From Nitzschia sp. DOCU1 (lineage: Eukaryota; Bacillariophyta; Bacillariophyceae; Bacillariales; Bacillariaceae): a stretch of 64,000 nucleotides of DNA. Shown here piece by piece: positions 43,306 to 55,800 of this stretch (positions within the stretch are counted from its first letter, which is position 1; each line of letters begins with the position of its first letter). The notes beneath the pieces were generated by a model, which did not search any database, was not told the origin of the DNA, and saw nothing but the letters and a program-made list of their open reading frames with translations. The position numbers and the translations under genes were made by a program. Where the stretch lies: contig OX595991.1 of NCBI GenBank assembly GCA_951394045.1, positions 3,162,001-3,226,000 of the forward strand, written 5' to 3'.

Positions 43306-44661
43306 CTAGAGCGACTTGGATAAAATAGCCACTGCCGATGCCGATAGAACTCCACCATTGCCATAGACCAGAGCCTTTTGGCAGTTCTCTAACTGTCGTC
43401 CCTTGGCCGTGCCCTTCAGTTGATGTACGGCTTCAATGACGTTGAACATTGCTGGAACTTCCCAAGGGGCACCGTAGCCGAGCAAACCGCCATGAGTATT
43501 GACAGGAAAGAAGTCTGACGGTAGCTTCAAAGGTTGTTTTTGCTTCGAAGAAGACTCCAAAAGTTCCAAAAGTCTATTGTATTGAGTCTCTAGATAAAGC
43601 CCACCATTCCCCTTGCCGCAAAGGCCCGAAGCCTCCAACGCTCTGACCAAACAGATTGGAAAGCAATCATAAAGTCCGAAGAAATCAATATCTTGAGCCG
43701 TTAGATTCCCTGCCGATGCATAGGCATAACTCATGGCCTGCTCACAGGAGAAATGAGCTTCGGTAATGTCCAGTTTTGGATACAGAGGCCCCGACGATTC
43801 GCCGCCGCCAATGACCGTCGGCAATCCCTCTTGATACAATCCTTGCCGAGCGAGGAATCGATTGCTGGCTAGAATCAGACAGGCAGCTCCATCGGCACGT
43901 CGAGCACACTCTAGAATAGATAAGTTGGGTGTGATGGATGGAGCCTGTCGTACTTGCTCGAGCGTCGTGTAAGCAACTTGGGCATGATGGTCGTCATCCT
44001 CATTAGAAGAATACCTAGCGTCGTAATTTGCTTTTTGTCGAAACAGGCTGTCGGGGTGGAGACTAGCATGGAAGGATTCCAGACAAACGGCCATTCGAAG
44101 TTGATCTCGTAGCAGCCCAAAGGTATCCATTTGATATTTTGTCAGTCGATCGTAGCCATGAGGAATGGCGGGACTTGTCACGGAAGTTTCCCCACGAGCT
44201 AGTTGAAGCTTGAGAAAAATGTCGTCTGCTTTCGTCAAGAAATCTTGCGTGTCCATGCTGGCCACACAATCTGCAGCCACTACCGCCACGCATTCCAGTC
44301 CTTCCGACTGAATCATGCGAACGCCTTCCAACAAGGCTGATATGGGTCCAGCACCGCCAGTATCAATTGTTTTACAGCGTAAGTGTGGTCGCTCTTCAAA
44401 GATTCCGAGTCGCGTCGCCTGATAGTGCGCTTCCATGAAATGATTTTCTGTCAGGGAAGGCACAGCAATCAAGGCATCCAAATGTTTAATGTGCAACTTG
44501 GATTCCAGAAGAGCGTCCGAAAGAACCTTTCGAATCAAGTCGGTAGTAGACGGTGGGGGCTCGTTGCCTTTTCTGCCTGTCTGGACAAGGCCTTGAGCGC
44601 CAATGATCGAGACTTGGCGAGGCATTCCAGCCGCCACATTTCCAGCTATCCGTCGGAGCAT
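43306..44661 (-). CDS. Thiolase-superfamily protein lacking the usual catalytic residues
   Basis: The first ATG in frame is at 44661, giving 451 residues. The fold pattern is that of the SCP-x/acetyl-CoA acetyltransferase branch: an N-terminal half with DALIAVPSLTEN and GLECVAVVAADC, the mid-region FFGLYDCFPI, and a C-terminal NTHGGLLGYGAP. In active thiolases a Cys nucleophile sits in the segment that here reads TIDTGGAGP (about residues 98-106), and a His sits in the GHP that here reads GAP. Both are absent. Related thiolase-like proteins without the Cys are known. It may bind acyl-CoA or regulate another enzyme rather than condense acyl groups. A truncated copy of the 3' end lies at 40767-41189. 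Confidence 0.75.
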   Translation of the reverse strand: MLRRIAGNVAAGMPRQVSIIGAQGLVQTGRKGNEPPPSTTDLIRKVLSDALLESKLHIKHLDALIAVPSLTENHFMEAHYQATRLGIFEERPHLRCKTIDTGGAGPISALLEGVRMIQSEGLECVAVVAADCVASMDTQDFLTKADDIFLKLQLARGETSVTSPAIPHGYDRLTKYQMDTFGLLRDQLRMAVCLESFHASLHPDSLFRQKANYDARYSSNEDDDHHAQVAYTTLEQVRQAPSITPNLSILECARRADGAACLILASNRFLARQGLYQEGLPTVIGGGESSGPLYPKLDITEAHFSCEQAMSYAYASAGNLTAQDIDFFGLYDCFPICLVRALEASGLCGKGNGGLYLETQYNRLLELLESSSKQKQPLKLPSDFFPVNTHGGLLGYGAPWEVPAMFNVIEAVHQLKGTAKGRQLENCQKALVYGNGGVLSASAVAILSKSL

Positions 44662-45418
44662 TGGGTTCAAACAGCAACTGTGCTACATAATCGTCATTTC
44701 TTTTGGGTGGGTCATTGCTGCCGGCATCGTCGTCGTGCTCATGGCACATCGTCGCTATCATAAGAACGAAAGGTGGAAAAGGAATCTGCATTCGTCAGCG
44801 TCATCTGTCGTTCGACAAAAAAGATACGGCCCGCCGACCAATGGGACCTCTCCGTTGGGACCATGCTGACTTCTTGACCAAACATCTGGAAGCTAGCTAA
44901 TTTGTCTACAATAGCTAAAGCAACGTAGACTTTGTAGAGAACAAGCTAGAAGAACTACTTCCAGAGGCTACTACTGGCTCGTTCACACTTTGTTTGCACA
45001 TTCGGCTCCAATATACTTCGATTGAGCGCGGAGGAATACGCCATTGCAACGCAAACAGATTTATCATCTATCTATTCATCGAACCGATTGGCTGCACCTG
45101 TTGTGTGAACAACTAGTTGCTAGGGCCCCACCGCTACGTCAAAGCTGTTCGATATGGATGGGGTGGGCCACAGCTGCTCTGCCCCTACTAGTCACAGGGT
45201 TTGCAGGTTAGAGGACCGTAGAGTGCGCAATCTGCAAGTAGCGACTAGTAGTCAGCTGTTTACATATAGCTAATACTATAGCTTGGCCCCGGTCAATACA
45301 CTAGTATGCTTTGTCTACTAGGAAAATGACAACAAGAGAACCGAGAAAGCCGCCATTTCAGTGCTGTGCCATAGTCTTGGCACGCAAATTGCACGGCATG
45401 CTTTTGTTGCACCATTAT
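44662..45418. other. Intergenic with a dispersed-repeat copy
   Basis: This is upstream of the thiolase-like gene and downstream of the J-protein gene. It holds repeat S copy 1 (45057-45187). No gene is seen. Confidence 0.5.
45057..45187 (+). repeat. Dispersed repeat S, copy 1
   Basis: This is similar to the reverse complement of 62554-62682. The ends are best conserved (AGATTTATCATCTATCTATT at the left, GTGGGCCACAGCTGCTC at the right), as is CCCCACCGCTACGTCAAAGC in between. It could be a short non-autonomous element. Confidence 0.75.
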
Positions 45419-48400
45419 CTACGGCTTGAAAATCGAAAACAACGTCTCCTCAAACTTGTGACCATCATTGTCGTTCGAGGACTTTTTAGGGTTCTTGCGC
45501 CAGCTATCCGCTGTGATCTCTTCCCAGGCAAAGGAGCGCTCGTCGACTTCGTTTTCCGCGCTACCTCCGGGCCCGATGGTTTCGCTCAGTGAATAGGCGT
45601 CATCCACCTTGCCCTTTATCTCTTTCTCGTTTGGAGTGCCTACTTTCATGTTGTCAGAAAGGGCGCCCTCCACAACTTCCGCTAACAAAGCGGCTTCAGG
45701 TGCATCCACGGAGTCCAAGGAGCCACTCTCTTCAAACTTGCCCATGGAGCTTAACGACGACACCGATTTTACCACCTCCAAGGGACTCAGTGTCGTTTCG
45801 GACAGTGCACTTTCGTCGACGTATGCGGGCATTTCTTCTACCACAGCCGCCGGGGCTCCGCTCAGTTCATCTTGAGATGACGAGATAGTCTCGCGAGCTT
45901 CGACGTCCGTGGGCTGGGACTGGCCTTTGAATTTCTCGTCTTTAGCGAAAGGCATGCTCGCGTCGAAAATAGCTTTCGTTTCCACTCTGGCAGGAGCGTC
46001 ACTGACGCCAGATTTTGACGAGGATTCCTCAATTTTCTTCTCGACGTTTGTTGGCGAAGATACAATCTTGATCTCTGGCACTTTTTTCGGGGTCACTGTA
46101 GCTGCAGTAGTCGGAGCTGACGCTTTGTTGTTGCTCTCTGGTACTTTTGGTAGAATGAGCTCTCGAAGCATCCTCAGCTCGTCGGCAGCATTTATTTCGG
46201 CTTTGGTTTTTGATTTCTTGGTAACTGGCTTCTCCGAGACTTCCACAGGCTCGCGCAATAACTGCCGCAGCTTTTCTAGCTCTTTCCTTGCTTCAATTTC
46301 CCGAGCTTTAGCAGCCGCAGCTGCCTCTTCCTTCTTTTTATTCGTAATGGGAGTCGAAAGTAGTTCCCGTAGCTTGTCCAGTTCATTGGCAGTATTCAAT
46401 AGCTCGGCGTGGGTTGCAGCTTTTTTCTTGGACTTGGAACCTGGAGGTGGAGACGACTCAGCTGAAACCCGGAGTAAATCTTGAAGCTTATGCAGCTCAT
46501 TGCTGGTATTCCGTGTCTCTGGCGTAGGAGAAGACTTCTTTTTAATCGGAGTTCTAGAGGTCGACGACGCCTTCGCCGTCGCTGCAATTGGTGCCTGCAG
46601 AATTTCTTTGAGATGTTCAAACTCGTTGGTCGAATTCGTGACCTGATCGGCGAAGAATGGGGCCCTCTCAGCGTCTTCTCCTGTGCTCACAGAGGCGGTA
46701 GCCCGTTCTGTATTTTTGGTTGTTGCCGATGATTTCGCATTATCGGCTACTTTTGTTGCATTTTCTCGGCCTTCTAGTAGCTCGGCGATTCTTTCCATTT
46801 CAGGCTCGGGAATGGCCATATCAGCCTCCGCGGCAGCATTCGAAGTTGACGGCTTGTCGTTTGAGACGTACGTCACTTCAAAGTCCTCTATGCGTATTGT
46901 CCCAGCGTCATCAGCCGTCGACCGGCCTGACGTACGTTGCTCGGCCCCCCTCCGACGTGAAATGGAGGTACCTATTTTTGAGCTGAAATCGTCATCGTCT
47001 TCGGTATCGACCTCCTGTGTATCGGGGATTCGCTTTGTTTTTCGCCTGCCATGAAGCTCTTTCAGTCTCAAAAGAATCTTTTCTTCTTCCTCGGAAATTT
47101 CGTCGGGAATTTCGACATGGACCGTTACAATATGGTCTCCTCGAGCCCCGGGCTCCCCGATGAGGCTACGAGCCCCATGGCCCTTGAGTCGAATGACCTC
47201 CTCGTGTTGCGTCCCCTCAGGAATTTCAAGTAAAACTTCTCCTCCGCCAACCACTTCTGTATTCTGCTTACTGCCAAGAATCGCATCAATATAGTCAACA
47301 GTGTGATTGGAACGAATAGATGCTCCATCTCTATGGAAGACCGGATGCGGCATGACTTTCAGGAAAATGAATAAATCTCCGGGTGGGCCACCTTTAGGAC
47401 CAGCGTTTCCTTCGCCGCGTATCCGCAGACGGGTGTAGCCCTCCACTCCCGCGGGGATGGTAACATCAATTCGTTTGGATCGTTCCTCAAGACCGTGGCC
47501 AAAACAATAATTGCAATATTCTTCGACGTTCTTTCCGGATCCCTTGCAAGCGGGACAAGCTTCTTGAGTTTGAAGCGAGCCAAAGGCTGTCTTGGCTATC
47601 TGAACGGTAAATCCGGCACCCCCACATGTATCACAGTAGTTGACTTGGCTTCCTGCCTTGACTCCACTCCCTGTACAGTAATCACAGCTCTCCAAATGGT
47701 CAATCCATATGGACTGTCGCCCACCAAACACGGCCGTGTCAAAATCAATGTCCATTGTCAATTGCAGGTCATCGCCGACCATACCACCCCCTGGACCATA
47801 CTTGGCTCGACCCGTACGGTCGAAAATATCGGCTGGGTTTACATTTCTTCCGAATCCTGATACCGCCCCGTTGGCGTAACCCCCGTATATATCCGCAGGG
47901 TTGGAGTGGATCCCTCCCATCCCATATCCATCGGCTGGCATGCCGCCAGGTTTTGGGCTGGATCGCCGACTCGTACTAGTGCTGCTAGACCCCGAGTAAA
48001 CTCGATTGGCCTTGATTTCGTCACTGGCCGCGCTTGTTCCGATTCCATTAAAGCCAAACATGTCGTATTTACTTTTCAGAATGGGATTGCTTAACACTTC
48101 GTACGCTCGATTCACATTCTGAAACTTGTCGGTTGTATCCCTTCCGATATTGGAGTCTATGTAGCAATAAGGGGTCAGAATAAGGGTTGAGCATGACAAT
48201 CATGAAGCATGACTTAATACCATGTGTTGTCCTTACCTGGATGATACTTTTTGGCCATTTTTCGATATGCTCGTTTGATTTCATCGGCGCTGGAATGAGG
48301 GGAGACCTCCAGAATTGCATAAAAGTCTTCCGATTCCCTTTTATTTGTTCGGCTGCTGCTACTGCTATTGTTATGCATGGCAACGTATAATCGCGTCCGT

Positions 48401-48576
48401 CGAAGAGCGGACGAAAAGCAAGCCCCCCGTCGTCGCTGTTCTGCTGCTGTCGTAGTCGGCACATTCCATTTTCGGGTAGTAGCAATCGACGGAACAAATC
48501 CATCGGCGGAACGATGATTCAGGACTGTCCACAGCACTGCCGATACGGCCAACTTCTTGTGGCGATACGATCTCAT
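45419..48576 (-). CDS. DnaJ/Hsp40 with zinc-finger domain, probably plastid, with a repetitive helical tail
   Basis: Exons 48576-48237 and 48156-45419 are joined across an 80-nt intron (GTAAGG...CATAG, phase 1), giving 1,025 residues. The intron falls inside the Asp codon of the HPD motif, and joining restores YHPD. The start at 48576 gives a hydrophobic leader ending in ADGFVPS, close to the diatom plastid signal. In order there are the J domain (about 88-150), a Gly/Ser-rich linker, four CxxCxGxG zinc motifs (CDYCTGSG, CDTCGGAG, CPACKGSG, CNYCFGHG) and the substrate-binding beta domains, ending near LLRLKELHG. This is the full type I DnaJ layout. A 600-residue tail has about five short helices of the form NELDKLRELL. 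The protein should stimulate Hsp70; the tail is unusual. Confidence 0.85.
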
Positions 48577-49488
48577 GGCAAGTTGTATCAAAGGGGGCTG
48601 ATGATAACAACAGAAGGATAGGTGGACACTACGAGAATCGGAACGGAATTGCTTCCCAAGGAGAGCCCATCACCTCCCACGCGAGTGGTTTTGTAGCGAG
48701 CGGCGATGGCTGGACGCTGTGTGTGATGAGGATGTCCCCTTCGTTGATGGGCTCATCGCCCAGTTGCAGCTGTCGTCGATTTGGTGGTCTGCGATTGGTT
48801 TCTCTTCCAGTCCGAAGTGACGTACGTGATGCGAAAAGGGCTCATATCACCCGAAGTTCGGTGCCAGAATTCGGTTGGCGCGCTTGTGGTTTGAGTCTTT
48901 ATCCCAGAGCGAAAAATATTGGCTGATAGTTCCCGCCAAAACGAGCCTGCCGGTTTGTGGGCGAAGGCAAGACGCCTGGGTGGCGTGTCTGCAAGTGCTA
49001 TCCGCGTCCGAGAATGACCGAATGTAGAATCGAGTCATTGCTAGTAGTAGAAGAGTTCTAGAGTAAGAATATTATCCAGTTAGCCATTTCCCCCTTCTTG
49101 ATGACCAAAGGGGATCGAACTCTTCGCTCGCCGGAACTATCTCATCTAGACCGGGGTCGAAGCGGCATCGCAAAGCAAAGCAAGCAAACAATCATTCGCA
49201 GTAGACATACCTATATCGCATCTACTATAGATCTAATATACGTAAAGCGGCGAAGAGTATGGACTATCCAGTTAGCAACTACCGTGGCGGTCGAAGAGGA
49301 TCGATCTCTTCCGTATAAGAAACATATCGAACCTCAAACCTACTGGACTGCGGAATGGATGTGGGTGGTCTTTTTTCTTAGTTTCGTCGAATGCATGTGA
49401 TTTGCGTGGGTACGGTGAATAGGGCTTGTGTTGGTTCACGGAGGGTGGCCGGTAACAGCAAGCGAGCGGTAGCGAAGATGCCTCTTGA
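48577..49488. other. Intergenic between two J-protein genes, no gene seen
   Basis: This is upstream of the first J-protein gene and downstream of the second. Short frames show no pattern. It contains an AAGC/AAGCAAA-rich stretch near 49170. Confidence 0.5.
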
Positions 49489-52116
49489 TTAGCAATCCAC
49501 CAAATAGTGTCGTGATTGATTCTGAACCGGGGCAGATTTTTGGGGAAAGCTTGACTTGGGGGCAATAGCTCGAGGAACAATTTGCGCCTGGTCAGAGATA
49601 CCTAGCAGCCTCTTCTCAGTAGTTACTGGGACAATCGGCGAAATATTCTTCATGACCATTCTATCCTGGTCTGACGAATATGCCTTGGGCATCGAATGCA
49701 TCTGCGTCAGTTGTCTGGAGGCTGTCCTTCCAGAAGACCCTCGTCCGAAAGAACGAGTCGAAGAGGACTGTTTTGCCTTGCTATTGGATCCGGTAACGGC
49801 GACGGGCTCAATTCTTTGCCTCTTGTCCAGCACTGGATCGTCATCCAGAGGCAGAGGATCAATCTGGGTCACGCTTCTCCAATACGCTGCAGAGCCATAA
49901 ATCGGAGCCAAGTCGTTAGAACTGCAAGAGTCAGTTGAATTGTGGGCAAAGTCCTCGTTTTGGCCCTTGTGAATGATCTCACGGAGCATCACAGAAGTAG
50001 CATCTTTATACTGAACCTCGACAGCTCGTTTTGGTTTTTCCTGAACCTTCTCGACAACCGGTTTTGGTGTATCAAGAACCTCGATAACTTTTTTCGGTTT
50101 GTCCTGAGCCTCGACAACTCGTTTCGGTTTATCCTGAACCTCGACAACTCGTTTCGCAGCTGCTAGGACCGGCTTCACGTTCGGCGCTTTGGATTGAAGA
50201 TCTGGGAATGGTACTGGCGGTGCCTCATCTATTCTTTGCCGCTTGTCCAATACTGGATTGTCGTCAAGTGGGATGGGATCAATCTGGGTCACGCTTCTCC
50301 AATAAGCAGCAGAGTTGTAACTTGGAGCCACGTTGTTTTGGCTTGAAACAATTGTTGACGTGTCCTCATCGGCCTCCTTTTGGTCAATGATCTCACGGAC
50401 CACCGCCGAAGTGACATCTTTAACCTGCGGCTTTTCTGGAACCTGGACAACTCGTTTCGGGGCTGCTTGGGTCTTCTTCAACTTAATCGCCGGAGGTTCA
50501 AGATCTGGGAAGGGAACTGGTTCTTGGATTTCATCATCGTCTTCTTCGTTTAGGAAATCTTCCGACATTGTAGGTTCTTCGAACTCGATAGCTTCCACCA
50601 CAGGATCGTATTTGGCTGCGATGGTGCTTCGACGCAGAGATGGTGACGGCGTTGGGTCGGTCGTTCTGCGGCCTAGGGTCGATTGATGAGACGCGAGTAC
50701 GATATTCTGGGGGATTACCCTTTTCTTATTAGCCAGTATGGGTTCGGGATTAGGATTCACGCTCGTGGAAGCTCGGGTACCGCCACTCGCCTGGATGGTT
50801 GCCCGCGGCAGAGAAGATTGAATTTTGTCAATTCCTGCAAAGCCATGCAAATCATACTTTTTGCGTAGTTTGGAATCTCTCAATACTTCGTAGGCACGTT
50901 GAACCTCGTGGTACCGAATGTAGGATTCTTTGTCATTGTCTTTGTCTTCAATGCAGTACAAGTGAAAACAATGGATAAGTGGGCGGCGCAAAAGACAACA
51001 TCCTTCGATGCGTGAACTGTGCTTACCATCATAATATAGCTCCGATAGCCTGGTGTAAGCTTGACGGATTTCCTCGTCATTAGCAGTCTTGTGGACCGAC
51101 AGAACAGTGTAGAGATCTCGTTGCGTGGTCTTTTGAGTCACAACACGCGCACTGGCAACGGTTCTTGTTGTTTTCCTGGACTCGAAAAGAGTACGATCGT
51201 TTTTGGACAAGTCCATTGTCAATCGATGATAAGGACTATTGGAGGGACTATCAGCTCGGGAGCCCTTCCAGTTGACATCGGCAGAGTCCGATCGAGCGAT
51301 TTGCTGATATTGAGCATAACCTCTACCGATTCCATATGCCGTGGCTTGCACCTTCTCGGATGTAAAGACATCGCTAGAGGCAGATGTTCCCAGGCCACGC
51401 CTTCCGTACTTGTCATAACGTAGCTTCAATACCGGGTTAGAAAGCACTTCATAGGCTCGGTTTAGGAGAGCAAAGAGCTCCGAGGTATCTTTATTGGGAT
51501 TTGCGTCTAAAGAACAAAGAGAAATTTCGTAAGACTTTTAATTTGCCGACGTGAAAACGGTGGTTCGCATTGAGAAGTGGACGAACGTACCTGGATGATA
51601 TAGTTTGGCAAGTCGACGGTACGATTGCTTGATTTCTTCCTGACTAGCCAACGAGTCCAGGCCCAGCATCTTGTAGTATTTGAGCTGAAATGTCCGCTCT
51701 TGCTTCGCTCTCATTTCGTACCCATTTCCATCGAGAACATAGTCGCGATTCATCTTGTCACCCAGCGAAACCCCGACGTACAGCCGGCGTTCTTCGTCAT
51801 CGTCCGCAAACGCGTCGAGCTGCTTGCGAATGATCCGGTCGTCATGTAAATCTTGCTTTACCGCCTGACGTGCCGCCGCTGATCGTTTCCTTGCCTCACT
51901 CGCTAATTGATCTGCGTGTGAGAATTCAAACTTTTTGGCGTGCGAGTCAATGGCGTTTCGGAAGTTCGCCGATTCGTTCGGTCGGATGGGGGAAACAGCA
52001 GGTTTCCTCGACAAGGGAGGCTCGGCGTTGAGATTCAACGCACCAACATGTTGATGCCCCCGAGACGATAAGAGGACGAGCAAGGCAGTAGCAACTGCGG
52101 GGAACGACATCACCAT
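49489..52116 (-). CDS. Secretory-pathway protein with one J domain and one degenerate J domain
   Basis: Exons 52116-51591, 51506-51027 and 50945-49489 give 820 residues, with introns of 84 and 81 nt (both phase 1). Residues 1-25 are a signal peptide. The first J domain (about 145-205) has its HPD motif restored by the first splice. The second (about 305-375, with DLYTVLSVHKTANDEEIRQA and YHEVQRAYEVL) reads YYDD where YHPD is expected, so it probably cannot stimulate Hsp70. The 81-nt intron is a multiple of three and lacks stops, so an unspliced reading is also open. The C-terminal half is disordered. It has repeated Lys/Pro/Val units (KPKRVVEVQD-like) and two copies of a segment with SAAYWRSVTQIDP and LDKRQRI. 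There is no zinc finger. Confidence 0.75.
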
Positions 52117-52853
52117 GTCTACGACGTGCGTTGACTTGTAGCAATAGACGCAATCGGGGTAGTAGAGGCAGTCCGATGAATGGATGGAGCAAGACGGGGT
52201 TTAGGATACAGTTCTTCCACTGCAGAAAGTTCTGTTGATGGCAGTGGCGGGAGAAGTGATGGGTCGGTCGGTGGTTTTGATGGCTTGGATGATGGCATCA
52301 TGTTGAAAACGTTCGGATCCATGTCGGCCCATCACTTCGTGCGTACGTACTTTTGCGGAAGGAGGGACGTCATTATTCGCCGACTCTAGTTCACCAATCA
52401 GCTTTGAGGAGCTGGCCTTCGCTAGCGATAACATCAAAGGCCCCAAAAGTTGCCGGACCACGGACAGAAATGTCATGTTTGATATGCCCTGCCGTGTCAT
52501 TGTGCGTCCAACGTCTAATGACGTCACTATCGAAGATTGGGCGTAGTATCGCTAAAACTACCGGTAGATAACTCTTTTCTTTGGTGATGGGATAGATAAG
52601 CAGGTGACCCAAGATCATGCCAAGCAAAGCAGCCCCTACAAGGCTCATCCCACCACTACCTTAAGCCAAGTACTACGAGTACCATGGCCTCCGATTCCTT
52701 GCAGCGTTCTACATCGAGTTCTTAGTAGTTCAAGAACAAAACGGAGCGGAAGGAGACGTTTACTAGCAGGCATAGCGCTTCAAACGTCAATGACATACGT
52801 CCGTACTACTAGGATTAGGACGAGTCTACACGTGCACAACAAGGTACACAATC
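52117..52853. other. Intergenic; open frames not convincing
   Basis: Minus-strand frames (52119-52322 from an ATG, and 52391-52648) cover much of this region. They overlap in different frames and are low in complexity, so they may be 5' leader of the gene at 52116. A CTACCGGTAG palindrome lies at 52558-52567. Confidence 0.4.
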
Positions 52854-55800
52854 TTATACGACCCAGGTGAAATATGTCTCGGAATCCTCTATCGACCGCA
52901 TACTCCTTTGAGGATCGTACGCTATGTCGTTTGGACAGGTAGTGCAGCTATCCCAATTGCAGGTTTCGAAAGCGACTGTTTGCAATGGCAACGGTACCTT
53001 ATCCAAATTGCTGCGACGTAAACGTTTCGAATTCGATGGGGAAGCTCCTCCCGTACAAAAGTTTGGGCACGCTAGTTCTTCTTCTTCAATCTTTCGTTCG
53101 ACAAATTCAAGAAGTGTCTGGGGAGGTGGAATCTTGGCCGAAACACCAGAGGAGTGGATGCTACTCACAGTGGAGATGTTCGATATAGATCCGTCGTCGG
53201 CGTCCGTGAAGTTTGACATTGCCTTCTCAAAGTCAAGCGCAAGGACAAACATCAATTGGTCGTAGAATGACATGTCATTTTTCTCGAAAAATGTGGTAGT
53301 ACCGTCGTTCTCGCTATCGGTGTCAGTAAAAGAAGAATCCGACACAGTGTCTGTATCGACATTGTTATCGGCCTTGTCGTTTTCTGAATCGATTGTCCGG
53401 GTATCAAACGAGACAGTTCGTAATTGAGACTTTTTGGGTGACTTTGCTGCTGGCGTTGCTTCTGGCTTCGTGCTCGTTTCCGTCACCTTGAATATTGGAG
53501 GTTCCATCTCGTTTTTGTTATCTTCTTCAGAAAAGACCTCTTGGATACAGTATTCGTCATCCAAAATGTCTTCAGGGTTCTCAGCTTGCTTTCCTTTTCG
53601 CAATAGGAGCGCTCGTTTCCAAACACTACCAAAGAATTTGGACTGAAATCTCTTTGCTTTTGCTTGATCTCCGATCCATTTCTTGACCTTTTCAGGATCA
53701 TTCTTGGCGTCTCCCTCAAGAGGTTTGATTTGATGCTTCTCTTCTGTTTTCTGATCCTTACTTCGAGAAAATAGGTTCTTGAAGCCTCTCTTTTTAGCAG
53801 TTGGCTTGGCGAGAGCAGTCTTCTCGCGGAGTGCCTCACGGGATTCCGTTTTTGTCACTCTGAATTCCTCATATGGTACAACCGGTTCACGAGCATCTAC
53901 TTGCACGTCGTCTGAGCTTGTAGCAGGTTCATTGCGAGGAGTGCGAGCAGTTTTCTTATCATCCTTGTTACACTCAGAAAGTAGTTCACCAACGTCGCTC
54001 ATATAGCCCAAAGCATCACTAGAAATCGTGGACGCAATCACTTGAATATCATACCGCCCATCCTCATCTTTTAGATCGTCAATTTTGATTGGTTTGTCCA
54101 TCTCTGGCTCCCTTGGTATCCTAGGCCCCGAAAGAGAGCTATTAGTTTCCTTCGTTCTGCGTTTGTCCACTTCCTTTTCACTTGAATCCATTTGCTCGCC
54201 GGGCATTTCCTTCCTCGGTTTTGATTTGGAGAGTCTTGGGCTTACAACACCCGCGCCGTCAATGGCACTGTCCTTCACAGGAGTCTTGGTGATTCTGCTG
54301 ACAACTGCTGGATCGGTTGTGGCTTGATTGTCATCACGCTTATCCAAGGTACCACCTTCATGCTTGTACCCAGTGGTCAACACGGGCTCGTTGGATTTAT
54401 GTCTGGTGATTCTTGCAAGGATTCCTCGGCGGCCCTTCTTTTCCTCCGGAGGCGGACTGGAGTCGACGGGCTCTGGATTCATATCACCATCGAGAATGCA
54501 ATTGGAGGTGGGTATGATCGGAGAATCGTCATGTTTCTTATCTTGCGGTGGAGGACGCCGTCCTTTTTCTTTGTTTCGTCTCAAATCTTTCAATCCGTTC
54601 AAAATCGACTTGATTTCGCCATTGACTTGTACCTGCTTTTCATACGACTCCTTACATTTCTCACGAACTTGAACAGGATTTAGCTTCGTCCACCCATACT
54701 CAACGCTTCCAACATAGAAGTCGCGGTTTCCAAGCTGTTTCAGAATCCAATCGTTGTGCGCGTCTACGAAGGTCGAGCCAGCAAACTTTTGCGTTGCCTC
54801 TTGGATGGCATTTTTCCATGCTAGAGTTCCAGTTTGGGTCTCAAGTTCTGTGTATACATCACCCCCAGTCTGAATGTAAACATCGTTTTGGTTAATTGTG
54901 GAGGGAGTTGCTTCGCTTTGGGTGCTTGCTTGGAGCACCGAAAGCTCGTCAGCATCACTTCCAGTAACGATAGTTGCCAAGGAGGTCGTTTCACGATTCA
55001 ATCGAGGCAGTACACTCAGTACATCACCTTCAATGGTAGATACGTCGTCGTCATCCTGTTGATCCGGGGTCAACTCGCTGACTATACCGGTGGATTCCTC
55101 ATAGCTTACGGCATCGAGTAGGTAGTCTGAAGATCTCTCGCTCTCATCCTCTCTGTCATGAATGGACGTTGCCATGGACTGTATCACGTTGGTACCGATA
55201 TTGCCCGTACCGGTAGTACCGGAAGAATTCTTTGGTTGTTTAGCTCTCCTACCTGGCCGCAAGGCGAATAGCCTTGCCCTTGCCCTTGGCCTTGCGTGGG
55301 CGCTGTCGACGCCCTCGAATAGGCTTCCACTTTCACAACTTTTCGCTGCACCAACAGCAGCATCAAAACTAGTCTCCGATTGAATGTCAGTTGCCTCACT
55401 TTCCTTACTAAGATTGAAGGTAAGATTTGATTCTTCGGCAACATCAATCTGCACAGGGGCAACATCAATCTGCACAGGGGCAACTTTCACAGGAGCAGGG
55501 ACAACCACGGAATCATGTGGTCGAGGAGAATGAGCAGAAATCATTTCGCTGGAACACAAGTTTCCGACCAAGAAGGACCACATAAAGCCCTCAAAGGTTT
55601 TTCGAAATAGCAATGCGTTGTATAGGTGTTGGTTGATGATAAAGCTCATGACAGCGAATGTCATAAAAAAGGATCCTCCCCATATCCACAGCAAGGAAAA
55701 GGCGAGATTCGACGCAAAGATGCCCCATATCAGCGGAGGGGCTGTGGACTCCGCCGTTTTGTCCTTTCTTATTGAACGAATTAATTTGTAGAGTGCATAT

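Larger units (their letters stand above)
42059..43598 (+). repeat. Segmental duplication, unit B
   Basis: This unit matches 39491-41059. It runs into the intact thiolase-like gene at its right end, which indicates that B is the source and A the derived, truncated copy. Confidence 0.9.
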
